In this document: positions 37,277 to 45,804 of the stretch, piece after piece | Layout: each line of letters opens with the position of its first letter | Position numbering within the stretch: position 1 is the first letter of the stretch | NCBI RefSeq assembly: GCF_000192435.1 | Contig: NZ_AEUD01000011.1 | Coordinates: 62,001-126,000, forward strand | Reading direction: 5' to 3' | Source: Gordonia neofelifaecis NRRL B-59395 | Lineage (GTDB): Bacteria; Actinomycetota; Actinomycetes; Mycobacteriales; Mycobacteriaceae | DNA length: 64,000 nt | Notes under the pieces: generated by a model | The model's database searches: none | Seen by the model: only the letters and a program-made list of their open reading frames with translations | What the model was told of the DNA's origin: nothing | Translations under genes and position numbers: made by a program

Positions 37277-38410
37277 ATGACTTCGACGCGGTGGACGGTA
37301 TCCCGGATCGGGGCGGCCGCGGCCGCGTTCCTTGTACTCCTCGCCGGGCTCGCCCTGATACCGGCCACCGCGACGGCGGCTCCGGCCGGATCGGTCATCG
37401 ACGTCGTCGCTCGTCCCGCCGGATGGCGCGGCCTGGAGAACGGCCGCGCGCTCGACTATTGGACGCAGGATCCGGAGGGGAAGCCGGTGCCGACTAGCGG
37501 TGCGCTGTTCGTGCCTGCAGGCACCGCGCCGAAGGGCGGGTGGCCGGTGGTCGCCTACACCCACGGCACCTCGGGTTACGGTCCGGGATGCGGCGGTCAG
37601 AGCGGCGCGGACGCCAAGGCGAACCGGTACATCACCCGACTGGTGGACTCGGGTTATGCGGTTGTCGCGACCGACTACGTCGGTCTCGGCCGATTCGACA
37701 CCGGCGTGCACCCGTACCTGAACATCCGCAGCGAAGCGACCGCCACCATCGACATGCTGCGCGCCGCGCGCAGCGTGGAGCCGTCACTGTCGAATCGATG
37801 GGCCGTGACCGGCGACTCGCAGGGCGGACAGGCCGCTCTCGCGACCGCTCATCTGCAACGGAGCTACGGTCCGCGGACTGATTTCCGGGGCACGGTGTCG
37901 CTCGACCCGGAGTCGGACGTCGAGAAGATCATGCCGTTTCTGGGACCGTACATTCCGTCGTTGCCCGCCCCGCTGAACGGCACCTACAACTTCCTGCTCG
38001 CGATCCTGGCGGGACTGCGCCAGGCGGATCCGGCGGTGAACGTGAACTCCTACCTGACGCCGCTCGGCAAGTCGCTGGTCGATCAGGTGGGCCAGACCTG
38101 CGGCGGACCGAAGGTGGACCCGAACCTGGCGTTCGGCTCGCTGCTGTCGCGGCCGCTCGGCACGCAGCCGATGTCGTCTGCGCTCATGCGGTACATGGCG
38201 GTGCCGGTGTCCGGATACGACGCACCGATCCTGCTCCTGCTGAACACCCTGGACACAACCGTCCCGTCGCCGCTGCACGCGAAGCTGGCCGCAGATTTCG
38301 CGCTCAACGGCGTGGACTACCGGATGGTGATCGGCAACGGCTCACACACCGACATGGATGCCGCACAGTGGGCTGCGTTCGATCAGTTCTTCGCCGCGCA
38401 CCTCAAGTGA
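37277..38410 (+). CDS. Secreted lipase/esterase (secretory lipase family)
   Basis: The 377-residue protein has a long signal peptide (WTVSRIGAAAAAFLVLLAG, ending ATATAAP), a conserved HGTSGYGPGCGG segment (oxyanion side) and an intact nucleophile elbow GDSQGG in AVTGDSQGGQAAL. Catalytic Asp/His candidates lie in LLNTLDTTVPSPL and GNGSHTDMD. It belongs to the secretory lipase group and probably acts on host or environmental esters. ATG 37277 follows GGATGG by six bases. It ends the accessory block before the conserved proline-rich membrane gene. Confidence 0.85.
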   Translation: MTSTRWTVSRIGAAAAAFLVLLAGLALIPATATAAPAGSVIDVVARPAGWRGLENGRALDYWTQDPEGKPVPTSGALFVPAGTAPKGGWPVVAYTHGTSGYGPGCGGQSGADAKANRYITRLVDSGYAVVATDYVGLGRFDTGVHPYLNIRSEATATIDMLRAARSVEPSLSNRWAVTGDSQGGQAALATAHLQRSYGPRTDFRGTVSLDPESDVEKIMPFLGPYIPSLPAPLNGTYNFLLAILAGLRQADPAVNVNSYLTPLGKSLVDQVGQTCGGPKVDPNLAFGSLLSRPLGTQPMSSALMRYMAVPVSGYDAPILLLLNTLDTTVPSPLHAKLAADFALNGVDYRMVIGNGSHTDMDAAQWAAFDQFFAAHLK

Positions 38411-38443
38411 GGCGACGCCAGGTCCACAGAGACGCGCCGGTCG

Positions 38444-39259
38444 TCAGATCAGGATCCAGAGGTAAGCCAGGATGCCGAGGACCAGGAACGCGACCCACAG
38501 CCAACCGATGATGATCGCCCCGGTGGCGAACTCGCGCCCCATCTGATGCGTCTTGTCGATGGTGCGGCGGGTCTTGTAACCCAGCCAGATGCCGACCGGT
38601 GACAACAGGCCGATCGCAGAGAGCACGAACGCGATGACGGCGTTCCAGTTCATCTCGTCAGCGGTTCCGCCGGCGGTTGCGCGCGAGGCCGAGGCAGTAG
38701 TCACGGGCTGGGAGTCCTTCTTCGAGGAGGGCTGGGTGCTCGCCGGTGGTCGGCCGGTGGGAGCCGGTCCGCCGGACGCGGGACGATTCGCGGCCTGGTC
38801 GGGGACGGCCGAGTAGGCGAGCGACGGCTCGCCCCGCGCGCCGTCGGTCGGCGTTCCGGACACCGGTGCAGCGGGTGGCGGCGGACCCGGTTTGCCGGTC
38901 GGAGGCTGGACGGGGAAGGTCGGCGCCGCGGCGTTCGGCTTGCCCGGCTGGGCCGGCCCCGGCCGACTCGGCGGCGGCGGTCCGGCGGGCGCGCGTTGCT
39001 GCTTCGGTGCGACGGATCCGGGTGCCGGTGCGGTGCCGGGCCTGGTCGGGGCGCCGGCGGCGGGTGTTCCGGGATTCGGTCGAGGGGGCATGGGCGGCGG
39101 CGGTCCCGGCGGTGCTGGGCGCGGCGGCGGCGCTGTGCTGGGCGCGGAGGGCGCCTTCTCCCACGGCGCGGGCTGACGACCCGCCTGCGGGGACGGGTGC
39201 GCCGAACCCTGCCCGGGAGCGGGTTGCGGATTCTGCTCGCGCGAATCGTCGGAAGTCAC
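38444..39259 (-). CDS. Proline-rich membrane protein (DUF4190-like; Rv0008c position)
   Basis: The 271-residue protein has a Pro/Gly/Ala-rich cytoplasmic N-terminus (to about 190) and two membrane segments (NAVIAFVLSAIGLLSPVGIW and FATGAIIIGWLWVAFLVLGI) near the C-terminus, the layout of DUF4190 proteins. It occupies the place of M. tuberculosis Rv0008c before ppiA, and its function is unknown. It starts with GTG. The gene is convergent with the secreted lipase gene. Confidence 0.8.
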   Translation of the reverse strand: MTSDDSREQNPQPAPGQGSAHPSPQAGRQPAPWEKAPSAPSTAPPPRPAPPGPPPPMPPRPNPGTPAAGAPTRPGTAPAPGSVAPKQQRAPAGPPPPSRPGPAQPGKPNAAAPTFPVQPPTGKPGPPPPAAPVSGTPTDGARGEPSLAYSAVPDQAANRPASGGPAPTGRPPASTQPSSKKDSQPVTTASASRATAGGTADEMNWNAVIAFVLSAIGLLSPVGIWLGYKTRRTIDKTHQMGREFATGAIIIGWLWVAFLVLGILAYLWILI

Positions 39260-39283
39260 GATCTACAAAATACCTGTCGGACG

Positions 39284-39436
39284 TCAGTCGGCGCTGCTGC
39301 CGCGCACGTCCTCTATGCGGGGGACGGTCGGCGAGACCGGAGGATGCTCGGTTCGCGCCCGGCGGAGGACCACCACGACGGCGGTCAGCACCAGGACGAG
39401 CGTGGACGCGACGGCGACCAGGAGTTTGTTCGGCAT
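39284..39436 (-). CDS. Possible 50-residue single-span membrane protein
   Basis: A frame too short for normal gene calls encodes MPNKLLVAVASTLVLVLTAV followed by VVVLRRARTEHPPVSPTVPR and an acidic end. It has one clear membrane segment, a positive stop-transfer (RRAR) and coding-style third-position GC. It lies between the DUF4190-like gene and ppiA, 24 bases from the former, and could be in the same operon. No strong ribosome-binding site is visible, so it needs support from homologues. Confidence 0.45.
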   Translation of the reverse strand: MPNKLLVAVASTLVLVLTAVVVVLRRARTEHPPVSPTVPRIEDVRGSSAD

Positions 39437-39504
39437 TCCACCAGCGTGCCAGGTTGCACCCGGTGCACGCCACTGGCGGTCGTCGGTCGGAGTGACGTGG
39501 TTTC

Positions 39505-40035
39505 ATGGAGGTTGTGAGTGAGCAGAACAAGACCGCGACCCTGCACACCAATCGCGGCGACATCGTCATCGAACTCTTCCCGAACCACGCGCCGGTCACC
39601 GTCGAGAACTTCGTCGGCCTGGCAGACGGTTCCAAGGAGTACTCCACCACCAACGCCAAGGGCGAGGCCAGCGGTCCGTTCTACGACGGCGCCGTCTTCC
39701 ACCGCGTCATCAACGGCTTCATGATCCAGGGCGGCGACCCGACCGGCACCGGTCGCGGCGGCCCCGGCTACCAGTTCAAGGACGAGTTCCACCCGGAGCT
39801 CCAGTTCGACCGCCCGTACCTGCTGGCCATGGCGAACGCCGGCCCGGGCACCAACGGCTCGCAGTTCTTCATCACCGTCGGCGCGACCCCGCACCTGAAC
39901 CGTCGCCACACCATCTTCGGTGAGGTCAAGGATTCGGCGTCGCAGGCGGTCGTCGACGCGATCGCCACCACCGCGACCGACCGCATGGATCGTCCGGTCG
40001 ACGCCGTCGTGATCGAGAGCGTCGAGCTCAGCTGA
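39505..40035 (+). CDS. ppiA: Peptidyl-prolyl cis-trans isomerase (cyclophilin)
   Basis: The 176-residue cyclophilin has [33 protein letters not shown] (shortened), [19 protein letters not shown] (catalytic region) and [11 protein letters not shown]. It catalyses proline isomerisation in the cytoplasm. ATG 39505 or GTG 39514 may be the start; a GGAGG sequence overlaps the former. It corresponds to Rv0009. The rhomboid gene follows two bases after its stop. Confidence 0.95.
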   Translation: MEVVSEQNKTATLHTNRGDIVIELFPNHAPVTVENFVGLADGSKEYSTTNAKGEASGPFYDGAVFHRVINGFMIQGGDPTGTGRGGPGYQFKDEFHPELQFDRPYLLAMANAGPGTNGSQFFITVGATPHLNRRHTIFGEVKDSASQAVVDAIATTATDRMDRPVDAVVIESVELS

Positions 40036-40037
40036 TC

Positions 40038-40907
40038 TTGACCCAGACCTGTTACCGGCATCCCGACCGCCCGACAGCGCTGTCCTGCACACGCTGCGGG
40101 CGGTCGGCTTGTCCGGACTGCTTACGCCCCGCGTCGGTCGGCCAGCACTGCGTCGACTGCGTGAACGACGCGACGTCCTCCGCCCGCGTCCAGACGACCG
40201 CGCCGGTGGTCGACGCCGCTGCCGCGCGACGTCAGCCGGTGGTGACGTACGCGCTGATCGGGATCAACCTGCTCGCGTTCGTCGCGGTGGTGCTGCAGGC
40301 GGGCGGCGTCGCGAGCCTGCTGCAACGCTCCACGATCATGCAGCAGGGCACGCTGATCACCGGCCTGGGATTCCAGGACGAGTACTGGCGACTCCTGACG
40401 TCGGGATTCCTGCACTGGTCGGTGGTGCACATCGCGATGAACATGATCTCGCTGTACCTGATCGGTGCCGATCTGGAGCGAGTCCTCGGTCCGGTCCGCT
40501 ACCTCGCCGTCTACCTGATCGGGCTGCTCGGCGGCAGCGCCGCCGTGATGGCGCTGGGCTCGGAGAACGTCGCGACCGCGGGCGCCTCGGGCGCCGTCTA
40601 CGGCCTGCTCGGCGCGCTGCTGATCGTGGTGATCCGACTCAAACTGCCCGCGACGACGCTCATCACGGTCATCGTGCTGAACGTTGTGCTGTCGCTCAGC
40701 ATCCCGGGCATCTCCATCTGGGCCCACTTCGGCGGGTTCGTCTTCGGCGCCGCGAGCGCCGCCGCGATCATCTGGCTGCCGGAGAAGGTGCTGGCACCGG
40801 AGAAGCGCACGTACGGCCGAGTGACGAAGGTCGGCTGGTACGGCCTCGGCGCCTTGTTCGTGATCGCCCTCGCGATCGGGATCGGTTTCGCGTCGGCCCT
40901 CGGCTGA
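40038..40907 (+). CDS. Rhomboid intramembrane serine protease with N-terminal zinc-ribbon-like region
   Basis: The 289-residue protein starts with a Cys/His cluster (CYRHPDRPTALSCTRCGRSACPDCLRPA, cut here as CYRHP, CTRCGRSACPDC and CVDC) resembling a small zinc finger. A six- or seven-helix rhomboid domain follows, with HWSVVHIAMNM and the catalytic serine in GASGAVYGLLGAL; the partner histidine is in IWAHFGGFVFG. It cleaves membrane substrates that are unknown here. It starts with TTG two bases after ppiA, so the genes are co-transcribed. Confidence 0.93.
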   Translation: MTQTCYRHPDRPTALSCTRCGRSACPDCLRPASVGQHCVDCVNDATSSARVQTTAPVVDAAAARRQPVVTYALIGINLLAFVAVVLQAGGVASLLQRSTIMQQGTLITGLGFQDEYWRLLTSGFLHWSVVHIAMNMISLYLIGADLERVLGPVRYLAVYLIGLLGGSAAVMALGSENVATAGASGAVYGLLGALLIVVIRLKLPATTLITVIVLNVVLSLSIPGISIWAHFGGFVFGAASAAAIIWLPEKVLAPEKRTYGRVTKVGWYGLGALFVIALAIGIGFASALG

Positions 40908-40925
40908 CGCGCGGAACCCGGCCGG

Positions 40926-41369
40926 TCAGTCCACCGACGCCGGCAGGCCTGCGGCGCGGAGTCTCTCGGCGACCGCCGTCGGCTCCTCGCCGAGGTCCCA
41001 GCGGCCGAATACCAGCAGGCGGTCGTCGGGCAGGTCGATCACCAGTTGACGACTGCGTCCGACGAGCCGCCGACTCGTGAGCACCGACACCCGCTCCAAG
41101 TCGTCGACGCCGAGGTCGACGAGGCCACGGACGGTCTTCACGCGCAGGGTCGGGCCGTCGAGGAGTACGAGGCGGGGTCGTCGCAGGAGTGAGACGACCC
41201 CCGAGACGATCAGCGCGGCGGCGGCGATTCCGATGAAGACCATCGCGGCCGGTTCCGTGTACGACGCTGCTGCCGCGGCGCAGAGGGCAACCCCGCCTCC
41301 GATCAACGCGAGCGCGGCGGGCAGCGGCGTCGCCCATTGTTCATGCACAGCCAAGTCGGGCTTATCCAC
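40926..41369 (-). CDS. PH-domain membrane protein (Rv0010c position)
   Basis: The 147-residue protein has two hydrophobic segments (ALALIGGGVALCAAAAA and AAMVFIGIAAAALIVSGVVSL), then a bacterial PH domain (RRPRLVLLDGPTLRVKTVRGL to LVFGRWDLGEEP). It matches the position and layout of Rv0010c. The start is uncertain (GTG 41402, 41369 or 41348); the two upstream DnaA boxes favour a start at or below 41369. The function is unknown. It is convergent with the rhomboid gene. Confidence 0.75.
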   Translation of the reverse strand: MDKPDLAVHEQWATPLPAALALIGGGVALCAAAAASYTEPAAMVFIGIAAAALIVSGVVSLLRRPRLVLLDGPTLRVKTVRGLVDLGVDDLERVSVLTSRRLVGRSRQLVIDLPDDRLLVFGRWDLGEEPTAVAERLRAAGLPASVD

Positions 41370-41383
41370 AGGAATTATCCACA
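41362..41383. promoter_or_regulatory. Tandem perfect DnaA boxes upstream of the PH-domain gene
   Basis: TTATCCACA occurs at 41362-41370 and again at 41375-41383, four bases apart, same orientation. Both are exact matches to the strongest DnaA-box consensus. They lie 20 kb from oriC, in the intergenic region between crgA and the PH-domain gene. Confidence 0.8.
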
Positions 41384-41455
41384 GTGGGGATGAATAACAC
41401 ACATGTCATTACCGCAAAGGGGACAGTGACCTGGTCTTTCGTCGCGGAACGGATG

Positions 41456-41734
41456 TCAGCGCCATCCCATGGTCATCAACAGGCCGACCACCATGAAGCC
41501 GAAACCGATCAACATGTTCCACGGACCGAGGCTCGTCATCCAGTCCAGTGCGGAGTACTTCGCGGTCGACGCACCGAGGTAGTAGACCATCAGCCACACG
41601 AGGCCGATCAGCATCAGGCCGAACATGACGATCTGGTACCAGAGGCCGGACGGACCCGCCTTCACCTTCACCGGAGTGCGGCTCGCGGTATTGATGGTGT
41701 AGTCGGTCTTCTTCCGGACTTTTGACTTAGGCAT
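41456..41734 (-). CDS. crgA: Cell division protein CrgA
   Basis: The 92-residue protein starts [14 protein letters not shown], the CrgA signature, then [20 protein letters not shown] and a second membrane segment ([19 protein letters not shown]). CrgA coordinates FtsZ/FtsI and septal peptidoglycan synthesis in actinobacteria. The ATG at 41734 was chosen; the frame upstream to 41812 runs into the divergent pabA promoter. It is divergent from pabA/trpG, as in M. tuberculosis. Confidence 0.95.
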   Translation of the reverse strand: MPKSKVRKKTDYTINTASRTPVKVKAGPSGLWYQIVMFGLMLIGLVWLMVYYLGASTAKYSALDWMTSLGPWNMLIGFGFMVVGLLMTMGWR

Positions 41735-41789
41735 ATGTCTACGGTAACTGAGTCGAAGCCCAGGTGGGGAACCCGTTAACCTGGACGAC

Positions 41790-42449
41790 GTGCGCATCCT
41801 CGTCATCGACAACTACGACAGCTTCGTCTACAACCTGGTCCAGTACTTGGGCCAGCTCGGAGTGGAAGCCGTGGTCTGGCGCAACGACGATGAGCAGCTT
41901 GCAGACCTGGAGAAGGTCGTCACAGATTTCGACGGAATCCTCCTGAGTCCGGGACCGGGGACGCCCGATCGTGCCGGCGCCACCGAGCCGATCATCCCGA
42001 TCGCCGCGGCCGCGGGGACGCCGATTCTCGGCGTCTGCCTCGGGCACCAGGCCATCGGTGAGGCGTTCGGAGCGACGGTCACACGTGCGCCGGAACTGCT
42101 CCACGGGAAGACCTCACTCGTCAGCCACGACGGAACCGGCGTGCTGGCAGGTCTGCCGCAACCGTTCGTCGCGACCCGATACCACTCGCTGACCGTCGCG
42201 CCGGAGACCGTCCCCGATGAGATCGAGGTGATCGGTCGCACCGACACGGGCATCGTGATGGCGATGCGCCATCGCGAGCTGCCGATCCACGGTGTGCAGT
42301 TCCATCCGGAGAGCGTCCTCACCGAGGGCGGTCACCGCATGCTGGCCAACTGGCTCCGGGTGTGCGGTCTCGAAGTGCCCGAGTCCACGGTCGCGGAACT
42401 CGAATCGCAGATGGCGAAGGCACTCTCCGGGGGGCAGAGCGCGTCGTAG
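41790..42449 (+). CDS. pabA: Glutamine amidotransferase of chorismate enzymes (PabA/TrpG)
   Basis: The 219-residue class-I glutaminase begins [20 protein letters not shown], has the catalytic Cys in [16 protein letters not shown], and ends with the His/Glu region [15 protein letters not shown]. It supplies ammonia to the chorismate-converting subunit for folate (PabB) or tryptophan (TrpE); the partner gene is not in the window. It corresponds to Rv0013. It starts with GTG at 41790. Confidence 0.92.
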   Translation: MRILVIDNYDSFVYNLVQYLGQLGVEAVVWRNDDEQLADLEKVVTDFDGILLSPGPGTPDRAGATEPIIPIAAAAGTPILGVCLGHQAIGEAFGATVTRAPELLHGKTSLVSHDGTGVLAGLPQPFVATRYHSLTVAPETVPDEIEVIGRTDTGIVMAMRHRELPIHGVQFHPESVLTEGGHRMLANWLRVCGLEVPESTVAELESQMAKALSGGQSAS

Positions 42450-42552
42450 ACCGCGCCGGTGTACGCGAGGGTGCGGTCGGTGCCGAGGAAGCCTCCGCCC
42501 ATTCGGTTCATGGTGTAGGAGAAGGTGACTGCGCCGCATCCCCGCGGCGAGC

Positions 42553-44463
42553 TCAGCCCGGAATGAGGCTGGCCCGCCCGACCACCACGGACACCGTCGC
42601 GTCCTTGCGCAGCTTGCTGCCGGCGGGCGGCGACTGGGCGATCACCTTGCCGTCGTCCTTGCTCGCCAGCCCCACACCGCGCTCACTCGAGCTGAGGGTG
42701 TTGGGCTGCCAACCGGCGTCCTCGAGGGCCTTCTGCGCGTCTTCGAGGCTCTTACCGCGCAGATCGGGCACGATGAACATGTTGCCGCGCGAGATCTGCA
42801 CCTGAATGGTGCTGCCGACTTCGACCGTGGCTCCGGGATTCGGCGACGTGCTCACCACCTGGCCTGCGGGCAGTTCGGAGTCGACCTGGACGGTCGTCAT
42901 CTCCAGCTGCAGCTGATCGAGCGTCTTGCGAGCCTGATCGCTGGTCTGTCCGCGCAGGTCGGGAAGGGTGACCTCCTTCGGTCCGGTGCCGATGTACAGG
43001 ATCACCGCGGCGTTCACCGCCGCCGGGATCCCGGTGCGCGGGTTGGTGCGGACCACCTTGTCCTTGAGCGCGACCGTGGACTCGGCCTCCTGCGTCTTCA
43101 CATCGTTGAAGCCGAGCACGTTGAGGGCCTTCGTGGCCTCGTCGGCGGTCCGGCCGCGCAGGTCGGGGATCTGCTGGCGCTGCGGGCCCGACGAGATGTA
43201 CAGGGTCACCTCGGAGCCCTTGGGGGTCGGCACATCGTCGCCCGGTGCGGTGCGGGTCGCGAGCCCCCTGGCGATGTCGGCGCTGGCCTCCTGGCTCTGC
43301 TTCACCGTGAAGCCCGCCTGTTCGAGATTGGCCTGCGCGGCGTCGGCGGCGAGCCCGGCGACCTTCGGTACGGCGATCAGCGGAGCGGTGGTCTTCCACG
43401 GCGACCACGCGAACAGGCCGATCAACAGCACGATGACGGCCGCGATCGCGATGGTCACCTGAACGCGGCGTCGACGCAGGAAGCCATTTCCGTCGCTCGG
43501 CGGTTCCTCTTCGTCGCCGCCGTCGCCCCGGCTCGGCAACGACTCGTTGCGGACGGCCAGACGCGGTGAATCGATGAGGGCGGTCTGCTCCTCGTCAGTC
43601 AACAGCATCGGCGCCGACGGCTTGCCGCCTGCGAGCACCTTGATGAGGTCGGCTCGGAACTCGGCCGCGGTCTGGTACCGGTTGGCCGGGTTCTTGCTCA
43701 TCGCCTTCATGATCACCGAGTCGAGCTCGGGTGTGATCTCCGGACGGATCGACGACGGGCGCCGCGGGTCCTCGTGGACGTGCTGATGCGCGACGGCGAT
43801 GGGCGAGTCGCCGGTGAACGGCGGTTCGCCGGTGACGAGTTCGAACAGGACGCAGCCCATCGAGTAGATGTCGCTGCGGGGATCGACCTTGATGCCGCGA
43901 GCCTGCTCGGGCGAGAGGTACTGGGCGGTGCCCATCACCGCCGATGTCTGCGTCATGGTCGCCGACGTGTCGTCCATCGCCCGGGCGATGCCGAAGTCCA
44001 TCACCTTCACCGCGCCGGTGCGGTCGATCATCACGTTCGCCGGCTTCATGTCGCGGTGCACGATGTTGTTGCGGTGCGAGAAGTCCATGGCGGCCGCGAC
44101 GTCGGCCATCCAGGTCATCGCCTGCTTCTGCGCGATGTGTCCGGATGAGCGGAGCACGTCGCGCAGGGTCTCGCCCTCGACGTACTCCATGACGATGAAC
44201 GGCAGCGGACCCTCGTCGGTGTCCGCCTCGCCGGTGTCGAAGACCTGCACGATGCTCGGGTGGTTGAGCTTCGCCGCGTTCTGCGCCTCGCGGCGGAACC
44301 GCAGGTAGAACGTGGGATCACGAGCCAGGTCGGCGCGCAGCACCTTGATGGCGACGTCGCGGTGCAGCAACAGGTCGCGGGCGAACTGGACCTCCGACAT
44401 GCCGCCGAATCCGAGCGTCTCGCCGAGCTCGTACCGTTCGGACAGGTAATGCGGATCCATCAC
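42553..44463 (-). CDS. pknB: Serine/threonine protein kinase PknB with four PASTA domains
   Basis: The 636-residue protein has a complete kinase domain: GFGGMSEVQFA (P-loop), DVAIKVLRADLA (catalytic Lys), IVHRDMKPANVMI and VMDFGIAR. The activation loop MTQTSAVMGTAQYLSPEQAR carries the Thr pair autophosphorylated in mycobacteria. A membrane segment (TIAIAAVIVLLIGLFAW) leads to four external PASTA domains that sense muropeptides. PknB regulates CwlM, the MurJ pseudokinase and cell-wall synthesis. It starts with GTG 44463 or ATG 44460, close behind pknA; last gene of the fhaA-pknB operon. Confidence 0.97.
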   Translation of the reverse strand: MMDPHYLSERYELGETLGFGGMSEVQFARDLLLHRDVAIKVLRADLARDPTFYLRFRREAQNAAKLNHPSIVQVFDTGEADTDEGPLPFIVMEYVEGETLRDVLRSSGHIAQKQAMTWMADVAAAMDFSHRNNIVHRDMKPANVMIDRTGAVKVMDFGIARAMDDTSATMTQTSAVMGTAQYLSPEQARGIKVDPRSDIYSMGCVLFELVTGEPPFTGDSPIAVAHQHVHEDPRRPSSIRPEITPELDSVIMKAMSKNPANRYQTAAEFRADLIKVLAGGKPSAPMLLTDEEQTALIDSPRLAVRNESLPSRGDGGDEEEPPSDGNGFLRRRRVQVTIAIAAVIVLLIGLFAWSPWKTTAPLIAVPKVAGLAADAAQANLEQAGFTVKQSQEASADIARGLATRTAPGDDVPTPKGSEVTLYISSGPQRQQIPDLRGRTADEATKALNVLGFNDVKTQEAESTVALKDKVVRTNPRTGIPAAVNAAVILYIGTGPKEVTLPDLRGQTSDQARKTLDQLQLEMTTVQVDSELPAGQVVSTSPNPGATVEVGSTIQVQISRGNMFIVPDLRGKSLEDAQKALEDAGWQPNTLSSSERGVGLASKDDGKVIAQSPPAGSKLRKDATVSVVVGRASLIPG

Positions 44464-44469
44464 CGTCGA

Positions 44470-45804
44470 TCACCCCCCGCCGCCGGGCAGGCCCGGAATC
44501 GTGATCGGCGGGAACAGCGGCGGACGCGTGGTCTCGCTCGGCGTCTCCTCGATCGATGTGGTGGTCTCCTCCGAGGTCGTGGGCTCCTCGGTGGTCGTCG
44601 TCGGCGACTCGGTCGTCGTCTCACGAGTGCGGGTCGGCTGCTCGTAGGTGGTGGTCGGTTCCTCGACCGTCGTCGTGGTGGTGTGCGTCGGCGTCGGCGC
44701 GACCGGCGTGCGGGGACTGGACGTGAGCCAGTAGGCGACGAGTGCGATCGCGGCCAACAGCAGCAGTGCGGCGACGGCCGTCAGGACCTTGTGCGTCGTG
44801 CTCCAACCGCCGTCGTCGACCGGTGTGGCGGCGGTCGACGGTGCGGTGCGGGGCGGCTGAGACTGCGTTTGGGCGGATGTCATCGCCCGGGTCGAGGAGT
44901 ACGGGGCGGCCGCGGCAGCCGCGGCGACGCCCGCGGCACCGAGAGCGGTTCGCGGGACGGGGGGCCGGTTGCCCGCGCGCACCGCGGCGACGGCGTCGGC
45001 GAACTCGCCGCCCGTCGCGTAGCGCTGCGCCGGATCCTTCGAGAGGGTGATCTCGATCAGCTCGCGCACCGGTGCCGGAATGGACTGCGGAAGCGCCGGC
45101 GGCGGTTCCTGGATGTGCTTCATCGCGACCGTGATCGCGCCGTCGCCGAGGAACGGCCGCCGCCCGGTCAACGCCTCGTAGCCGACGACGCCCAGCGAGT
45201 ACACGTCCGAGGCCGCGGTGGCCTCGCCGCCCGTCGCCTGCTCGGGCGAGATGTACTGCGCGGTGCCCATGACCATGCCGGTCTGGGTCACGGGCGCGGC
45301 GTCGGTCGCCTTCGCGATGCCGAAGTCGGTGATCTTGACCTGCCCCGTCGGGGTGATCAGGATGTTGCCGGGTTTGACGTCCCGGTGCACGAGGCCCGCG
45401 GTGTGCGCGGCCTGCAGCGCCCGCCCGGTCTGCTCGAGCATGTCCAGGGTGTGCGGCAGCGACAGCTGTCCCATCCGGGAGATCACCGAGTTGAGCGGCT
45501 CCCCGTCGACCAGTTCCATCACCAGGTAGGCCAGCGGGTCACCGCCGTTGCGGTCCGGCGTCTCGCCGTAGTCGAAGACGTTCGCGATGCCGGGATCGTT
45601 CAGTCGAGCCGTCGTCTGGGCCTCGGTGCGGAATCGGCCCAAGAACTCGGAGTCGTTAGAGTACTCGGCCTTGAGCACCTTGACCGCCACCCGGCGGCCG
45701 AGGCGCGTGTCCAGCGCTTCCCAGACCTGGCCCATGCCACCCGTGGCGATCAACCGGACCAGTCGGTACCGGTCGGCGATGATGGTGCCGTTCTGCAGGC
45801 TCAT
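44470..45804 (-). CDS. pknA: Serine/threonine protein kinase PknA
   Basis: The 444-residue protein has kinase motifs [43 protein letters not shown] and the activation loop [19 protein letters not shown]. One membrane segment ([21 protein letters not shown]) is followed by an external tail of Thr/Pro/Glu repeats ([15 protein letters not shown]) rather than PASTA domains. It overlaps pbpA by four bases. It acts with PknB to control growth and division. Confidence 0.96.
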   Translation of the reverse strand: MSLQNGTIIADRYRLVRLIATGGMGQVWEALDTRLGRRVAVKVLKAEYSNDSEFLGRFRTEAQTTARLNDPGIANVFDYGETPDRNGGDPLAYLVMELVDGEPLNSVISRMGQLSLPHTLDMLEQTGRALQAAHTAGLVHRDVKPGNILITPTGQVKITDFGIAKATDAAPVTQTGMVMGTAQYISPEQATGGEATAASDVYSLGVVGYEALTGRRPFLGDGAITVAMKHIQEPPPALPQSIPAPVRELIEITLSKDPAQRYATGGEFADAVAAVRAGNRPPVPRTALGAAGVAAAAAAAPYSSTRAMTSAQTQSQPPRTAPSTAATPVDDGGWSTTHKVLTAVAALLLLAAIALVAYWLTSSPRTPVAPTPTHTTTTTVEEPTTTYEQPTRTRETTTESPTTTTEEPTTSEETTTSIEETPSETTRPPLFPPITIPGLPGGGG

